A stretch of 64,000 bases of DNA from assembly GCA_018806915.1 (NCBI GenBank), contig JAGKQI010000049.1:1116001-1180000 (forward strand), given 5' to 3'. The notes under the pieces were generated by a model. It worked only from the letters and a program-made list of their open reading frames with translations. It ran no database searches and was not told the DNA's origin. This stretch comes from Phytophthora colocasiae (Eukaryota; Oomycota; Peronosporomycetes; Peronosporales; Peronosporaceae). Below, in pieces: positions 11,802-21,401 of this stretch. The translations under genes and the position numbers were made by a program. Each line of letters begins with the position of its first letter. Position 1 is the first letter of the stretch.

Positions 11802-12768
11802 TGTGAAGCTGTGACTACAAAATTTCTATGGACTGCCGGTTCCCAAAGCCAGAGCGGCGTTGAGGATATTATTGGTCCAGATGATTTCAGGGTTAAGGCA
11901 GAGGTGTGGGCGCCAAGGGACAAGGGCAAGCCTGGGAAGGGGTCACCAACTTCAAAGAATGGAAACGACTCCAAAAGATCCTGACATACTTCGGATAATA
12001 CACTCCGGATGATCAGTATGCTGCAACCAAGTGACTTTTCGGTAACGCCATGACCAAGGGATTATATTTCTGGATTATATGCGAGACCCAAGCTAGCAGT
12101 CGAAGGTTCGAAGTGGAGGTTAACGTTGGACTATAGAGGACTGGCTGTATTTGTACCCAGTATCCTGGTTGAGACTCGGACATACTCAAGGCCATATATT
12201 TCCGACCGACCAAGACGACCGACCAAGACGACCGACGATGATGTGTCCAGAGCCAGCTGGAATTCTTCCATGTTCTTCGACTGTATGGTATTCTACTGAA
12301 ACGCAAGCCTCTTCCTGATGAGACGCCCCTATTACATAGTGAAACCAAGTATATTTTTGCATGTTTAGCTAGTGTTAGCTATTATACATTAAAGAGAGTT
12401 CAATTTGCCACCAAGGGCGCAAGTGCAAAGTCTTGGAAGGTGTTCCCAAGACACACTGTGAGGAGCCGTGGACCAGCCTCGAGAAGAGGGCTTCACGTGT
12501 AGCCGAACAAGCGTCAGGCCGCGTCGACAAGCGTCACCTCCGCGTGAATCTCCGCCAGGGTAAGACCAAGTTGGAAAGGTGATCCGGGCGGCGTTCCCCG
12601 GGCGCCTTCCATTTCATATTCCAGTTGATACTTTCGAGTATTATTTCATATTATAACTGCATTTTGGGAGGGTAGTGGTAGTCACCCCTAAAATTGATTG
12701 ATTTGACTGCTTGTGTGTTTGGACTGTATTGGTTGTGTGTTCTTAAATACTACATAGTATTTTGGACA
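11802..12768 (-). repeat. Right arm of 0.97-kb inverted repeat (LTR-like)
   Basis: This is the diverged inverted copy of 6372-7303. Read on the minus strand it begins TGTCCAAAATACTA and ends CAGCTTCACA. Its inner end abuts piggyBac coding sequence directly at 11,801, so this copy, or a larger element containing it, interrupted the piggyBac gene. It contains a short internal duplication of a GACCGACCAAGAC unit near 12,208-12,232 that the left arm lacks. Confidence 0.7.
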
Positions 12769-13315
12769 TATATATTAGATTTTATTCTTCTGGAGATTCC
12801 TAGTGAATCTATCGGAAGTGGTGCGCTGTTTAAAGAGCCCCGGAACTGTACCAGTGTTCCGGACTTTGCTCTAGTCGTACTGGCATTTGGAGTGCCCACC
12901 GCTCGAGGGCCGAAAAGAATAAGAAGCGGTTGTATATTTTGGTTTAACTCTCTTGTATATTTGGTTAACTGTTGGAGGGGAAGTACTTTGCCCATAAGTG
13001 CTTACCCACTTTCGGACTAATTAACCACCGTTTGGGAAGTGTTTATTTGGTTAGCACTCTCCCTCCGGATCTAGTTCTACAATCTTTTGGAGATAACACT
13101 TTCGGTGCAGACTCCTCGCGTTCGAAGACAAACGACACCTACGAGGGTAGTCACAAGGTCACACGCCAAGCCACTTTCCGGACACCCATTTGGACACCGG
13201 AAGGTGGTGCTGACTCACTCCAACTGGACACCTTACTACTAACTCTCTTTTGGAGTTTTTTTTAGTGTTTGGGTTGTTCCTTTTGGACGGCACACTATAC
13301 GCAACCCCCTGGGCG
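12769..13315. other. Insertion debris with LTR-like promoter block
   Basis: This stretch separates two piggyBac pieces. The segment around 12,890-12,990 (CGAAAAGAATAAGAAGCGG, then TGTATATTT-type TATA repeats) resembles the reverse complement of about 24,595-24,500, which suggests two copies of one LTR family in opposite orientation. No open coding sequence was recognised. The right junction with piggyBac lies near 13,300-13,330, judged from where homology resumes. Confidence 0.4.
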
Positions 13316-13555
13316 GTCAAAGTGTTCACCCACTTCGCCACATGCGACTCATATAGCGCAGGGATCGCGCCTTTTTCATCAAACGTCCAGTGAGCAGCAA
13401 AGATTTTCTGCGGGCAGAGCATACGGGCAACCAGCAAACCGACGACTTGAAGGATCTCATGAGGCTGGCATCCTTGGACTTCAATCGACGCTTTATGTTC
13501 TTCATGACTCCCGCGGGCGGTCTGTTTGTTTTGCCTGCCGCTGTTGGATAGCTTG
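13290..13555 (-). pseudogene. piggyBac transposase internal piece
   Basis: Minus-strand translation gives the piggyBac block NIKRRLKSKDA followed, after a frameshift, by HEILQVVGLLVARMLCPQK, FAAHWTFDEKGAIPA and then decay. Its upstream end stops at 13,555 exactly where the Gypsy element A LTR begins. Deleting A and one copy of the 5-bp TSD joins this frame to the piece at 21,862-22,000 (RRAQA joined to IQQRQAKQTD). Confidence 0.82.
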
Positions 13556-14015
13556 TGTAATGGGTCTACCTAGACCTATTAGGTGGCGTACACGTGCGCT
13601 TACGTGTATGAGGAAGCGTGCAATTAGAATAGACTTAATTTAAGTATACTTATTTAAATAAGTATAATTAAATCAAATATAACTAATTTAAACTGCAAAA
13701 TACCGTAAAATGAGAACTGTTATTGAATTTGGCATAAGCCAATTATGGACCTCCTAAAACTGTTTGTTATCTATTTCTAAAGGGTCTGCCAACGTGTGGT
13801 TGGCAGAAACTCTGTTCAGTGATTGGTAGAAATCCGTTACTTTCTACCAATAATATGCACAAATGCACACGAACCATCCAATAATGTGGTTCGCCCATGT
13901 ATCCTTTGGTGTGTACAGCACACCAAGGTCTGAGGCCCATTTCCAACCTCTAACAGTTATCCTAACTGTTAGAGTTACAAGTGGTACAACCACTTGTACG
14001 TGTAACCCCGTTACA
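13556..14015 (-). repeat. 3' LTR of Gypsy element A
   Basis: 460-bp LTR with TG...CA ends, matching 21,402-21,861 base for base as far as I could read. It is itself made of hairpins, including a 12-bp perfect stem with a 3-nt loop at 13,948-13,974 and an 11-bp stem at 13,822-13,832 / 13,841-13,851. Confidence 0.95.
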
Positions 14016-14028
14016 CCATCCCCCCGTT
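14016..14028 (-). promoter_or_regulatory. Polypurine tract of element A
   Basis: On the minus strand a purine-rich run (AACGGGGGGATGG) abuts the 3' LTR. This is the normal position of the plus-strand primer of LTR retrotransposons. The same run precedes the 3' LTR of element B. Confidence 0.8.
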
Positions 14029-14116
14029 AAGATTCGACGTATCGGTCTCGATACGTCAATCAACAGAACTTGACAAGACCGTCAAGTTCCCAAGAGAAAT
14101 CCGAGTTCATTTCGCA

Positions 14117-15496
14117 ATGGACTCGCCAACGCCCACGTCTCCGTCCGCTACTGCGGACGCGCAAGCCTCACCTGCTGCCTCTGCAGCAGGAACAACGACC
14201 TCAGCAGTGCTCACTAGCACTGCTGCTTCCAGCGGTCCGACAGAGAAGCTCTCTGTCACCAAGTACCATGCTCTCCATAAGGAGAAGCATGAGAAGAAGA
14301 AGAAGTCTTCTTCTCTAGCAGAGATTAAGAATCCTGCTGTCCCTCTCAAAGAACTCTTTGGAGAGGACTACGAAGACATCCTCGACTACGAGGATGATGT
14401 CGAGGAGGGGGAGGTTGATGTCAAGGCTCCCGCTCCCGTGTCTTCGTCCGAAGACACGTCAGACCCACCCGTGGGATCTCGACGACCTCGTGATGAGGCC
14501 TCGGACGCTTCAAGCTCGAAGCGTCCGCGCAGTGATGATGAAGCGTCCCCCATGTCGAGGGCGCTTACTGCACCGCGCACTGATCCGCCAGTGCGCACGC
14601 CATGGATGCCTACTGAGGCGGAGATCCATGACCGGTTCGGTGCTAGTGCACCACCGAACCCGATACTGTTGTACTCATGCAACAGTATCAACGACGACGA
14701 CGTCGCCGCTAAGGTTGTCTTTGAGTCCGAGACTCAAAGACGCGGCTACTATATCGGGCTCTTCCACGAGCTCCGATACTACGCAGCGAAGAAGACTTCG
14801 CGCAAGAGCAAAGTGCCAGAGTGGCAGGCACTTTGTCAGTCGTGGAACGCCTTTGTTGAAAACTTCAACAAAGACCCGAAGGCATATCGCGAGCGCGTTG
14901 CTGCGGCTCGCGATCGCTACTACACTTACACTACACGTGGTAAGTGTGAACGCCTCCATGATCAGTCCATGGAAGCGGGGATCCCATGTGCCGTTCCCTT
15001 TGGCACACCCTGTCCGTGTTGCCCACCCTTGGCAACACGCCTTACCGAAAGTGATCTCCTGGGGTACACGGTCGTCCGTGTACCTGATCACATCAAGGAA
15101 CTCCGTGGTCGTATTGTGCCACGCGAAGCTCCGAGTGCTGTGGCTGTCCGCAGCACTCCTCGTGCAGGGTTTAACCCTGCAAGTTATGGTGGGCTTCGTA
15201 CGCCCTCACCATTTCCGGAACGTCCTCCATCAGGACGTTCCGCGGCTCCCATGTATCTCGATGGGGAGGAAATCCTCTCCAACGAATACGAAAACGAACC
15301 CCTTGAGAGTTCGTTCTCTTATGAGCCACGATCCGCTCCACAATCCAGCGGATCGCTCCACGCGCGTCGCGCAACGGCGGCGGAGGGGGTGGGAACACTC
15401 CCTCCGCATGGTCAACGCTATGACCATGACGATCGTGCCCTGCACGATCGAGTTGCTGCGCTGGAGCAGACACAGAGCGCTGAGATACTGCTCTGA
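14117..15496 (+). CDS. Antisense ORF in 3' region of Gypsy element A
   Basis: A 459-codon ORF lies on the strand opposite to gag-pol, between the 3' LTR and the end of pol. Only its last ~330 bp overlap the chromodomain-coding region. The N-terminus is Ala/Ser/Thr-rich (about residues 1-45), followed by a Lys-rich patch (KEKHEKKKK), an acidic block (EDYEDILDYEDDVEEGE), an Arg/Lys patch near SSKRPR that could act as a nuclear signal, and a more globular, aromatic-rich middle (RRGYYIGLFHELRYYAAKK). The C-terminus is cut by a 17-nt insertion relative to copy B, where the frame continues into a coiled coil. No known family was recognised. Its own kilobase of sequence outside pol argues against a pure coding shadow. 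Confidence 0.6.
   Translation: MDSPTPTSPSATADAQASPAASAAGTTTSAVLTSTAASSGPTEKLSVTKYHALHKEKHEKKKKSSSLAEIKNPAVPLKELFGEDYEDILDYEDDVEEGEVDVKAPAPVSSSEDTSDPPVGSRRPRDEASDASSSKRPRSDDEASPMSRALTAPRTDPPVRTPWMPTEAEIHDRFGASAPPNPILLYSCNSINDDDVAAKVVFESETQRRGYYIGLFHELRYYAAKKTSRKSKVPEWQALCQSWNAFVENFNKDPKAYRERVAAARDRYYTYTTRGKCERLHDQSMEAGIPCAVPFGTPCPCCPPLATRLTESDLLGYTVVRVPDHIKELRGRIVPREAPSAVAVRSTPRAGFNPASYGGLRTPSPFPERPPSGRSAAPMYLDGEEILSNEYENEPLESSFSYEPRSAPQSSGSLHARRATAAEGVGTLPPHGQRYDHDDRALHDRVAALEQTQSAEILL
15171..15473 (-). CDS. Chromodomain module of Gypsy A pol (frameshifted)
   Basis: The C-terminal module of pol, out of frame with the integrase piece because of the insertion near 15,470-15,490. The chromodomain core is clear: IVERIVAHKRTNSQGVRFRIRW, then RWRGFPPHRDTWEP and VPEMVRAYEAHH. 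In chromoviruses this domain follows integrase and directs insertion to particular chromatin. The same module is fused in frame to integrase in copy B (to 32,775), which supports a mutation in A rather than a separate gene. Confidence 0.85.
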   Translation of the reverse strand: MSAPAQQLDRAGHDRHGHSVDHAEGVFPPPPPPLRDARGAIRWIVERIVAHKRTNSQGVRFRIRWRGFPPHRDTWEPRNVLMEDVPEMVRAYEAHHNLQG

Positions 15497-17422
15497 AGCA
15501 GGAGGTTCGTGTCCTCCGTGCTGAGGTCTGTGAGGCAGCTCAGACTGCCTCGAACCTCTCGTCCGGTCTTGGGACGAGAGTGAGCCGGTTGGTCGACCGT
15601 GTCGACGGTCTCGAGAAGGCCTTCCAGACCTCTCGCACTCCTCAGTCGGACTACCAACCCTAAGTAGTCCGTGCTGCACGTACGGCTTCAACCGCCCGAC
15701 GTAGAAGGTCGGGTGGAGCCTCATGCTGGACGGTATGTCCAGCCGGTACGCGTTACCGTGCCGTTCAAGTACTTTGAACGGCCCAATGAATCTTGGAGCA
15801 AGCTTGCTTGCTCCAAAGTCAGACACTGCATGTCTAGGTAGGTTTTGTGTAGCTAACAAAACTAATGAACCCTTTTCGAATTCATTTGTGTTGCCTCTAC
15901 CAACAGTATCAGCGTTCAGCTTCTGTCGATCGACAGAAGCTGCGATAGCATCCTGGACAAACCGTATGACGGCTTGTCTTCGCTGGACAAAGTCTAGCGC
16001 ACCCGAGCTGAATCCTTTCAGCTTGTCGCCCTTGTCAGCAGCAGGCCCTGCCTGCTTGCTATCATCTCTCATGTCTGTGCCCGGCACAGACATCGCGCGC
16101 TCGTTCCTGCTAGAACGAGACGTCGCACGCGTCACCGCAGCTGATAGTGTGCTGCTATCAGTTGCATTCTGCGGTTGTTCGGACGCAACCGTAGATCCTC
16201 CCCCACTTAAGGAGGAAGCTACCCCGCCGAGCATGCTCGGCAATCGTGGATGCCTCATGGCATTCACGTAGAACGGTGTATGCCCTGTCGAGGCATGCAC
16301 CGAGTTGTTGATGGCAAACTCTGCCATCGGCAAGCACTCGCTCCAGTGCGGGAACGAGTGAGCGTAGCTCTTCAACGTGTCACCCAATACACGGTTGACA
16401 CGTTCGGTCTGTCCGTCCGTCTGCGGATGATCCGCAGTCGACATTGATAACTGTGAACCAAGAAGTGTAAACACTTCTTGCCAGAACCGCGCTGTGAAGC
16501 GTGGATCACGGTCCGACACAATGTCGAGCGGCATGCCATGGTGTTTGAACACCATGTCAACAAACAGTCGCGCAGTCTGCGCGGCTGTAACAGTAGCCGG
16601 GACGGCAGCAAGATGAACCATCTTGCTGAATCGGTCCACAAAGACAACGATGCCCGTCCTCCGCTTGCTGTCAGGCGGAAGACCGAAGACAAAGTCCATG
16701 GACATGGACTGCCAACACTCCGACGGAGTCGGTAGTGATTGAAGAGGAGCCTGCGAGAACTGCGCCGGCTTCACGCGTTGACAAACCTCGCAAGCACGTA
16801 CGTACTTGCGCACCCACTTGTACTGGTGGTGCCAGTAGAAGTCACGCGTGAGAAGAGTGTACGTCTTCTCACGACCCGGATGCCCTGCCGTGGGGGCATC
16901 GTGATACTCGAACATGATCCTCAACCGGAGGTCATGATCATTCGGAACGACAATGCGATCCGCATTGTCGTCTACTGCACTGTACAACAGTAGGCCTTCG
17001 TGTACACGATAGCGGTGTACACGAGCTCGAAGATGAGGGGTTAGCTTCCGACGTGCCACGTCGGAAGGTGCTGCGAGGAACTCCAGCAGCCCCTTCGCGT
17101 CTGCATCCCTTGCATACGCGTTCTTCACGTCGTCAATCAACGTTGACGACGGCACACTTGTCCTCACGACGCCAACAGCGTTGGCGTCGACCGTCTCCGC
17201 ATAGTCAGGTCGACGCGATAACGCGTCGGCCACTACATTGAGTCTTCCGGGTTTGTACTCCACCCGGAAGTTGTACTCCGCGAAGAAGGACAACCATCTC
17301 GCCATACGTTGCGAGATGTGCGGCGACTTAATCGCCGTACGCAATGATGCGTGGTCTGTATAGACCACGAACGGTCTACTCCCAAGTAGATACACTCGGA
17401 ACTTTGCGAGTGCATACTTCAT
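15474..17422 (-). CDS. Gypsy A pol part 2: RNase H and integrase
   Basis: This frame starts at MKYALAKFRVYLLG inside RNase H (VVYTDHASLRTAI, then DALSRR at the end of the domain). It passes the integrase HHCC zinc region (YHDAPTAGHPGREKT, CEVCQRVK) and the DDE core (MDFVFGLP, IVSDRDPRFTARFW, DHPQTDGQTERVNR), then a linker and the GPF/Y-like region (LAPRFIGPFKVLERHG). Its upstream end is set by the single-base insertion at 17,447-17,450 that separates it from the RT frame. The open frame runs on to 15,230 but is shifted away from the chromodomain after about 15,474. Confidence 0.9.
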
Positions 17423-17438
17423 GGCAAGGAGCTCCTTG

Positions 17439-20408
17439 TCATGTACGGGGATAATTACGCTCAGCTGGCTTCAGCTGACGCGATTGATAATAGACTACAC
17501 GATCACGCCCTTCGTGATCGTGTTGCATCAATGCACATCCGATTGCAAAGTCGGATGCATCGCACACTACGTGGAATGGACGATCTTGGTCCGCCACGGC
17601 CAAGATCGGCGCTTCAGTCAAGCCCTGCTTGACTGCACCGAATGCCTCCTCGCACTCGGTCGTCCAAATCCACTCAGCTTCTTTCTTAAGAAGCTGTGAC
17701 AACGGGCGAATCTTGCCCGCATAGTTCTCCACGTACTTGCACAAGTACGTGGCAAGCCCAAGGAACTGCCTCAGTTCCTTCACATTGGATGGCGTGGGCC
17801 ATTCATTGATCACTCTGACCTTCTCTGGGTCAGGGCGCACGCCGTCTTTCCCCACGAGACACCCCAGCACGGGTATCTCGCTCGCCCCGAAGATACACTT
17901 CTTCAGGTTCGCATAGAGCTTATGTTTTCTCATAAGCTCTAGCAGCTTCCGGAGATGCACCTTGTGCATCTCAATGTCCGTCTTCCCGTTCACAGCCCGG
18001 CTGTGGACGAACACGTCGTCGAAGTAACTCGGTGCGAAGTCGCGCACCGAGCGCAATAGATGTGTCACGCATCTATTGAACGTCGCAGGGGCGTTCTTAA
18101 GCCCCTGTGGCATGACGAGCCACTCCCAAAGCATACCGCTTGGAGTGCTTACCGCAGTGAGAGGGATGTCCCTCTCACGCATGAGGATCTGATAGAATCC
18201 ATCACGCAGATCTAGAGCACTGAAGATAGTGCTCAAGGCCATCGAATCGATGATAACATCTTTTCGCGGTATCGGCGTCTGCGCCGGTATCGTCGCATCG
18301 TTCAACTTGTTGTACGCATGAACGATGCGCCAGCCGCCCTGTGGTTTCTTAACACAGAACGTTGGAGCACTGTGCGGGGACTTCGATTCCCGCACTTGAC
18401 CTGCAAGACGACGACTTTCAAAGAAGTCGTCGATCGCTTGCACTTGTTCACGCGGCAGTGGCCACTGCCGTGTAACACAGTACTTCGTGCCCGGCACGAG
18501 ATCAATCTCGTGCTGTACGCCCTTATCCTTCGGAAGCTCCGAAGGAATCTCGTCCGGGAGTACATCCTTGTACTCCCGCAGAACTTCGTAGTAGGGACTC
18601 GACCTCAACGAGTCCCAACTCTGCTCTTCGAAGCGCTGTTTAGTCTTCGCACTGAGGGAGTCATCACCCTCAGTGATCCCATCGACGACGAGCTGCTTCA
18701 GCTCTTCGGCTTCGCGATCCACTCTCTCGATATCCGAGAGAATGCAAATTTGTTCGATGCGTCCATCGTACAAGTCCCGCGCGAAGCGCTTCCAACTCAT
18801 CGTTGGAAGTGCGGTCAACGCCGACGCACTCGTCGGCGGATTCTCCAACCGCATCCTCTGGTACTGTAACCCAGTACCAGTACGTGTCAAGACGTTCAAC
18901 GTCTCGACACTTGGTGTCTGCACTGCAGATACACCCGTCTCAGTCCCGGACTGAGACTCGCGCAGCTCCCTGAGCTTGCGCCGCGAAGGTCTACCGTGGA
19001 GCCCGGCTCCAGGTGCTCCACGTCTAAGGCATCGCACCTTGGACGGGACGTTATCGCAATCGTCAGCGGATTCCTTCCGCTGACTCGCACTATCAAGCCC
19101 GGCTTGAGTGCCGCTCATCGCGTGCAGCGCTGCTGCACGTGAGCACGCAGGTTGTTCGGGTGCTGGGCGTTTGCAACCGCCAGCACCTCCTGCCGCGCAG
19201 TCGGTTCCCTGAACCGCTGCGCCTCCATCCGCTCCCGGAGCGGATGAAGCAACCGCATCGTCGACTCCCGGAGTCGACGTGCTCTCGCTAGCTTCCTGCG
19301 CTAGCGAGTGTTCGCTTGTACACATATCATCCGTTCCCAGAGCGGATGTACGATCGCTAGTTCCCGGAACTAGCAGCGACTGTTCGCCTATACACGTCTC
19401 ATCGGCTCCCGGAGCTGATGACCGATCGCTAGCTCCCGGAACTAGCAGCGAAGCGCCAGTGGCGTCAGCTCCCAGAGCTGACGCACGTCTTTCGGTTCCC
19501 CGAATTTTATTTTCTTCGTCAACTCCCAGAGTTGACGCGACGTCGTCGGCGCGACCCTTGGGGGCTTGAAGTACCTCCAAGGATACCGGTAATACCGGTA
19601 TAATACCTTCTCTCAGGTGAATCTCATTCACCTGACCATCACTCATGTGACAAACATCATTCAGATGTTTACGCGTCAGGTGATTCACATTCACCTGACC
19701 ATCACTCATGTGACCGCGACCCTTCGGCTCAGATTTCTGAGTCGACACACATTTTCTCACAACGACTCCCGGAGTCGTTGATGGTCGCCGGCGGCGATCG
19801 GAGGCAGCGGCGGCCGCTGCTGCCTCAACTGGGGATCCACATGCACCAGCCGGTGCATGTGCAGCACTGACAGGGCCATCGCTCTCTGTCGCGCATGTGT
19901 TGTTGAAGCGTACGAGCGTACGCTTCTCCCAGTTGATCACCGGGTCATGCCGTGCAAGCCACGGCATGCCTAATACCAAGTCGAACTTATCGTCTAGATC
20001 CAAGACGATAAGATCTTCTACAAACGTCCTTCGTTTGTAAGAGAAGCGCACACGGACTACGCGCTTCTCAGTCCTCACGGTGGCACCCGTTGCCAACCGC
20101 ACCTCCAACACGCTGCGAGGCGTGTCGGCCTCTTCGAAGTCAAGTCTTCGAAGACTTCCCTGTCGAACAAAGTTGTTCGACGCGCCCGAGTCCACTAGGG
20201 CACGAAGAGAGTTTACTCTCTTCGACATCACGTTCAGGATGACAAGGTTTGGCTTGTCATCTTGCAGCTTACAGCGAGAAACCTTCTCGCTGGGGGCAGC
20301 AGTCCTCATCGTCGCGTGTCCAAGCTCGACACGCGAGACTGCATCACCAGTAGGACGCCCCGCGCCTACTGGTCCTTGGCGTTTTTTGAACGCCCGCCCG
20401 CTGTGCAC
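17439..20408 (-). CDS. Gypsy A pol part 1: protease, RT, start of RNase H
   Basis: Entered by -1 frameshifting from gag, since the frame has no ATG at its beginning. It carries a retroviral-type aspartic protease (ALVDSGASNNFV). A long Ser/Pro/Gly/Ala-rich linker (roughly residues 175-560) follows, with short x-PG-x repeats whose DNA is palindromic. Then come RT (KKPQGGWRIVHAYNKLN, ALDLRDGFYQI, MPQGLKNAPATFNR, YFDDVFVHS) and the RNase H start (FHVVCDASDFAIG). Copy B has one more 72-bp repeat unit and a ~39-residue duplication in the linker. The frame ends at an added G in 17,447-17,450. Confidence 0.92.
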   Translation of the reverse strand: MHSGRAFKKRQGPVGAGRPTGDAVSRVELGHATMRTAAPSEKVSRCKLQDDKPNLVILNVMSKRVNSLRALVDSGASNNFVRQGSLRRLDFEEADTPRSVLEVRLATGATVRTEKRVVRVRFSYKRRTFVEDLIVLDLDDKFDLVLGMPWLARHDPVINWEKRTLVRFNNTCATESDGPVSAAHAPAGACGSPVEAAAAAAASDRRRRPSTTPGVVVRKCVSTQKSEPKGRGHMSDGQVNVNHLTRKHLNDVCHMSDGQVNEIHLREGIIPVLPVSLEVLQAPKGRADDVASTLGVDEENKIRGTERRASALGADATGASLLVPGASDRSSAPGADETCIGEQSLLVPGTSDRTSALGTDDMCTSEHSLAQEASESTSTPGVDDAVASSAPGADGGAAVQGTDCAAGGAGGCKRPAPEQPACSRAAALHAMSGTQAGLDSASQRKESADDCDNVPSKVRCLRRGAPGAGLHGRPSRRKLRELRESQSGTETGVSAVQTPSVETLNVLTRTGTGLQYQRMRLENPPTSASALTALPTMSWKRFARDLYDGRIEQICILSDIERVDREAEELKQLVVDGITEGDDSLSAKTKQRFEEQSWDSLRSSPYYEVLREYKDVLPDEIPSELPKDKGVQHEIDLVPGTKYCVTRQWPLPREQVQAIDDFFESRRLAGQVRESKSPHSAPTFCVKKPQGGWRIVHAYNKLNDATIPAQTPIPRKDVIIDSMALSTIFSALDLRDGFYQILMRERDIPLTAVSTPSGMLWEWLVMPQGLKNAPATFNRCVTHLLRSVRDFAPSYFDDVFVHSRAVNGKTDIEMHKVHLRKLLELMRKHKLYANLKKCIFGASEIPVLGCLVGKDGVRPDPEKVRVINEWPTPSNVKELRQFLGLATYLCKYVENYAGKIRPLSQLLKKEAEWIWTTECEEAFGAVKQGLTEAPILAVADQDRPFHVVCDASDFAIGCALMQHDHEGRDRVVYYQSRQLKPAERNYPRT
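20346..20387 (-). promoter_or_regulatory. -1 ribosomal frameshift signal, gag-pol of element A
   Basis: On the minus strand the Gag frame reads TCA AAA AAC, giving the canonical slippery heptamer A AAA AAC (20,387-20,381). After a 7-nt spacer comes a perfect 9-bp stem, ACCAGTAGG (20,373-20,365) with CCTACTGGT (20,354-20,346), around a 10-nt loop. The pol frame is exactly -1 relative to gag. The same signal is intact in element B. Frameshifting itself is inferred, not shown. Confidence 0.88.
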
Positions 20409-21352
20409 TCGCGTGCATAGTGACCGATGTTACTACACTTGTAACATCGAACCTTGCTGTTCCTACGCTGCTGTTGACCAGCAGTCGTAGCACTCGAGAG
20501 GTCCATAGGTTCCGGACCTCCCGTCTTCACAACAGGACGCGCCGGCTTCGGCGCGTTCGCATGGAGTTTAGCTTGACGTCGGCTAAACTCCTCTTGCATC
20601 GCAAGGCTGATCGCCTCTTCGAGAGTATTCGGATACTCTCGGAAGAGATATGTTTTGACGGGACCATCTCTTAGTCCCTTCATGAACGTGACGACCTTGG
20701 TCGCCTCGTCGATCGGGTTGGCCACTATGTTCGATACCAAGTATCGAGCACGCTGGGCAAAGGTGTGAACATCGTCCTTGCCCTGCTGCAGATCGAGAAA
20801 CTCCGCTCTCGATCTGAACTCGTTCTTCGGGGGCTCAAACGCAAGCTTGAGCTCCTCTTTGAACACCTCGTACGTGCTGAAGGACGTAGGATCCGAGAGT
20901 CGGCGCCCATAGGCCCAACTCCTCGCACGTCCGCCAAGACATGACATGGCGAACGCGACCTTCGACATCGGATCGACGATACGTCGAGCCGCAACGGCTG
21001 TGTCAAGTTCGACAAGCCAACGAAGGAGGGTCTCGTCCTCCTTCCCCGTGTAGGTACTCACGTGGAGTTTCAACGACTCCACGCGTGGCTTAGGGGAAGC
21101 CACCGAGGCAGCAACATCTCGTTGCTCCTTAACAATGTACCCCAGAGCAACACCGTGTTGCTCTGTCGGCGATAGCGTACGAAGCATCGTCGCTACCGCC
21201 GCCTCTCCAATGACTTGTGAAAGTCTTTGGAGAGCTTCCCACTCTGGATCTGACAGGTGGGCACAGTCCGTGCGCGTCACGGACATGTGAGGGGTCCCAG
21301 CGGATCCCTCATCCATTGGGGAGTTCTCTACCCCGCGTTCGTATGACTCCAT
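20366..21352 (-). CDS. gag: Gypsy A Gag
   Basis: A 328-residue Gag with an ATG at 21,352 just inside the 5' LTR. A retrotransposon-Gag (capsid-like) region spans about residues 95-230 (LLRWLVELDTAVAARR, ARSWAYGRRL, FAQRARYLVSNI). A Pro/Lys-rich linker leads to a single CCHC zinc knuckle near the end (CYKCSNIGHYARECTA). The capsid part builds the particle and the knuckle binds RNA. The ORF closes with TAG inside the stem of the frameshift structure. It is nearly identical to the Gag of copy B. Confidence 0.95.
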   Translation of the reverse strand: MESYERGVENSPMDEGSAGTPHMSVTRTDCAHLSDPEWEALQRLSQVIGEAAVATMLRTLSPTEQHGVALGYIVKEQRDVAASVASPKPRVESLKLHVSTYTGKEDETLLRWLVELDTAVAARRIVDPMSKVAFAMSCLGGRARSWAYGRRLSDPTSFSTYEVFKEELKLAFEPPKNEFRSRAEFLDLQQGKDDVHTFAQRARYLVSNIVANPIDEATKVVTFMKGLRDGPVKTYLFREYPNTLEEAISLAMQEEFSRRQAKLHANAPKPARPVVKTGGPEPMDLSSATTAGQQQRRNSKVRCYKCSNIGHYARECTAGGRSKNAKDQ

Positions 21353-21383
21353 ACGAACGAACAGCAGTCGGTCGTGGGACGGA

Positions 21384-21399
21384 CTACAAAGTGCTACCA
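21384..21399 (-). promoter_or_regulatory. Candidate primer-binding site, element A
   Basis: Two bases inside the 5' LTR the minus strand reads TGGTAGCACTTTGTAG. It starts with TGG, as expected for pairing with the CCA end of a tRNA primer. The tRNA was not identified. Confidence 0.55.
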
Positions 21400-21401
21400 G
21401 G

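Noticed and set aside
6372..12768. Reading the inverted arms as one large transposon with long TIRs
   Set aside because: piggyBac coding sequence continues on both sides of the right arm, which shows that the arm inserted into it rather than bounding it.
13921..13980. Hairpins in the LTR first read as terminators or riboswitch-like structures
   Set aside because: The same kind of hairpin occurs throughout the element, so a specific regulatory role for any one cannot be argued.
14358..15524. 388-codon plus-strand ORF in a second frame over the antisense ORF
   Set aside because: It is Arg/Ser-rich and low in sequence character, starts inside the longer ORF, and is a GC-driven shadow of it.
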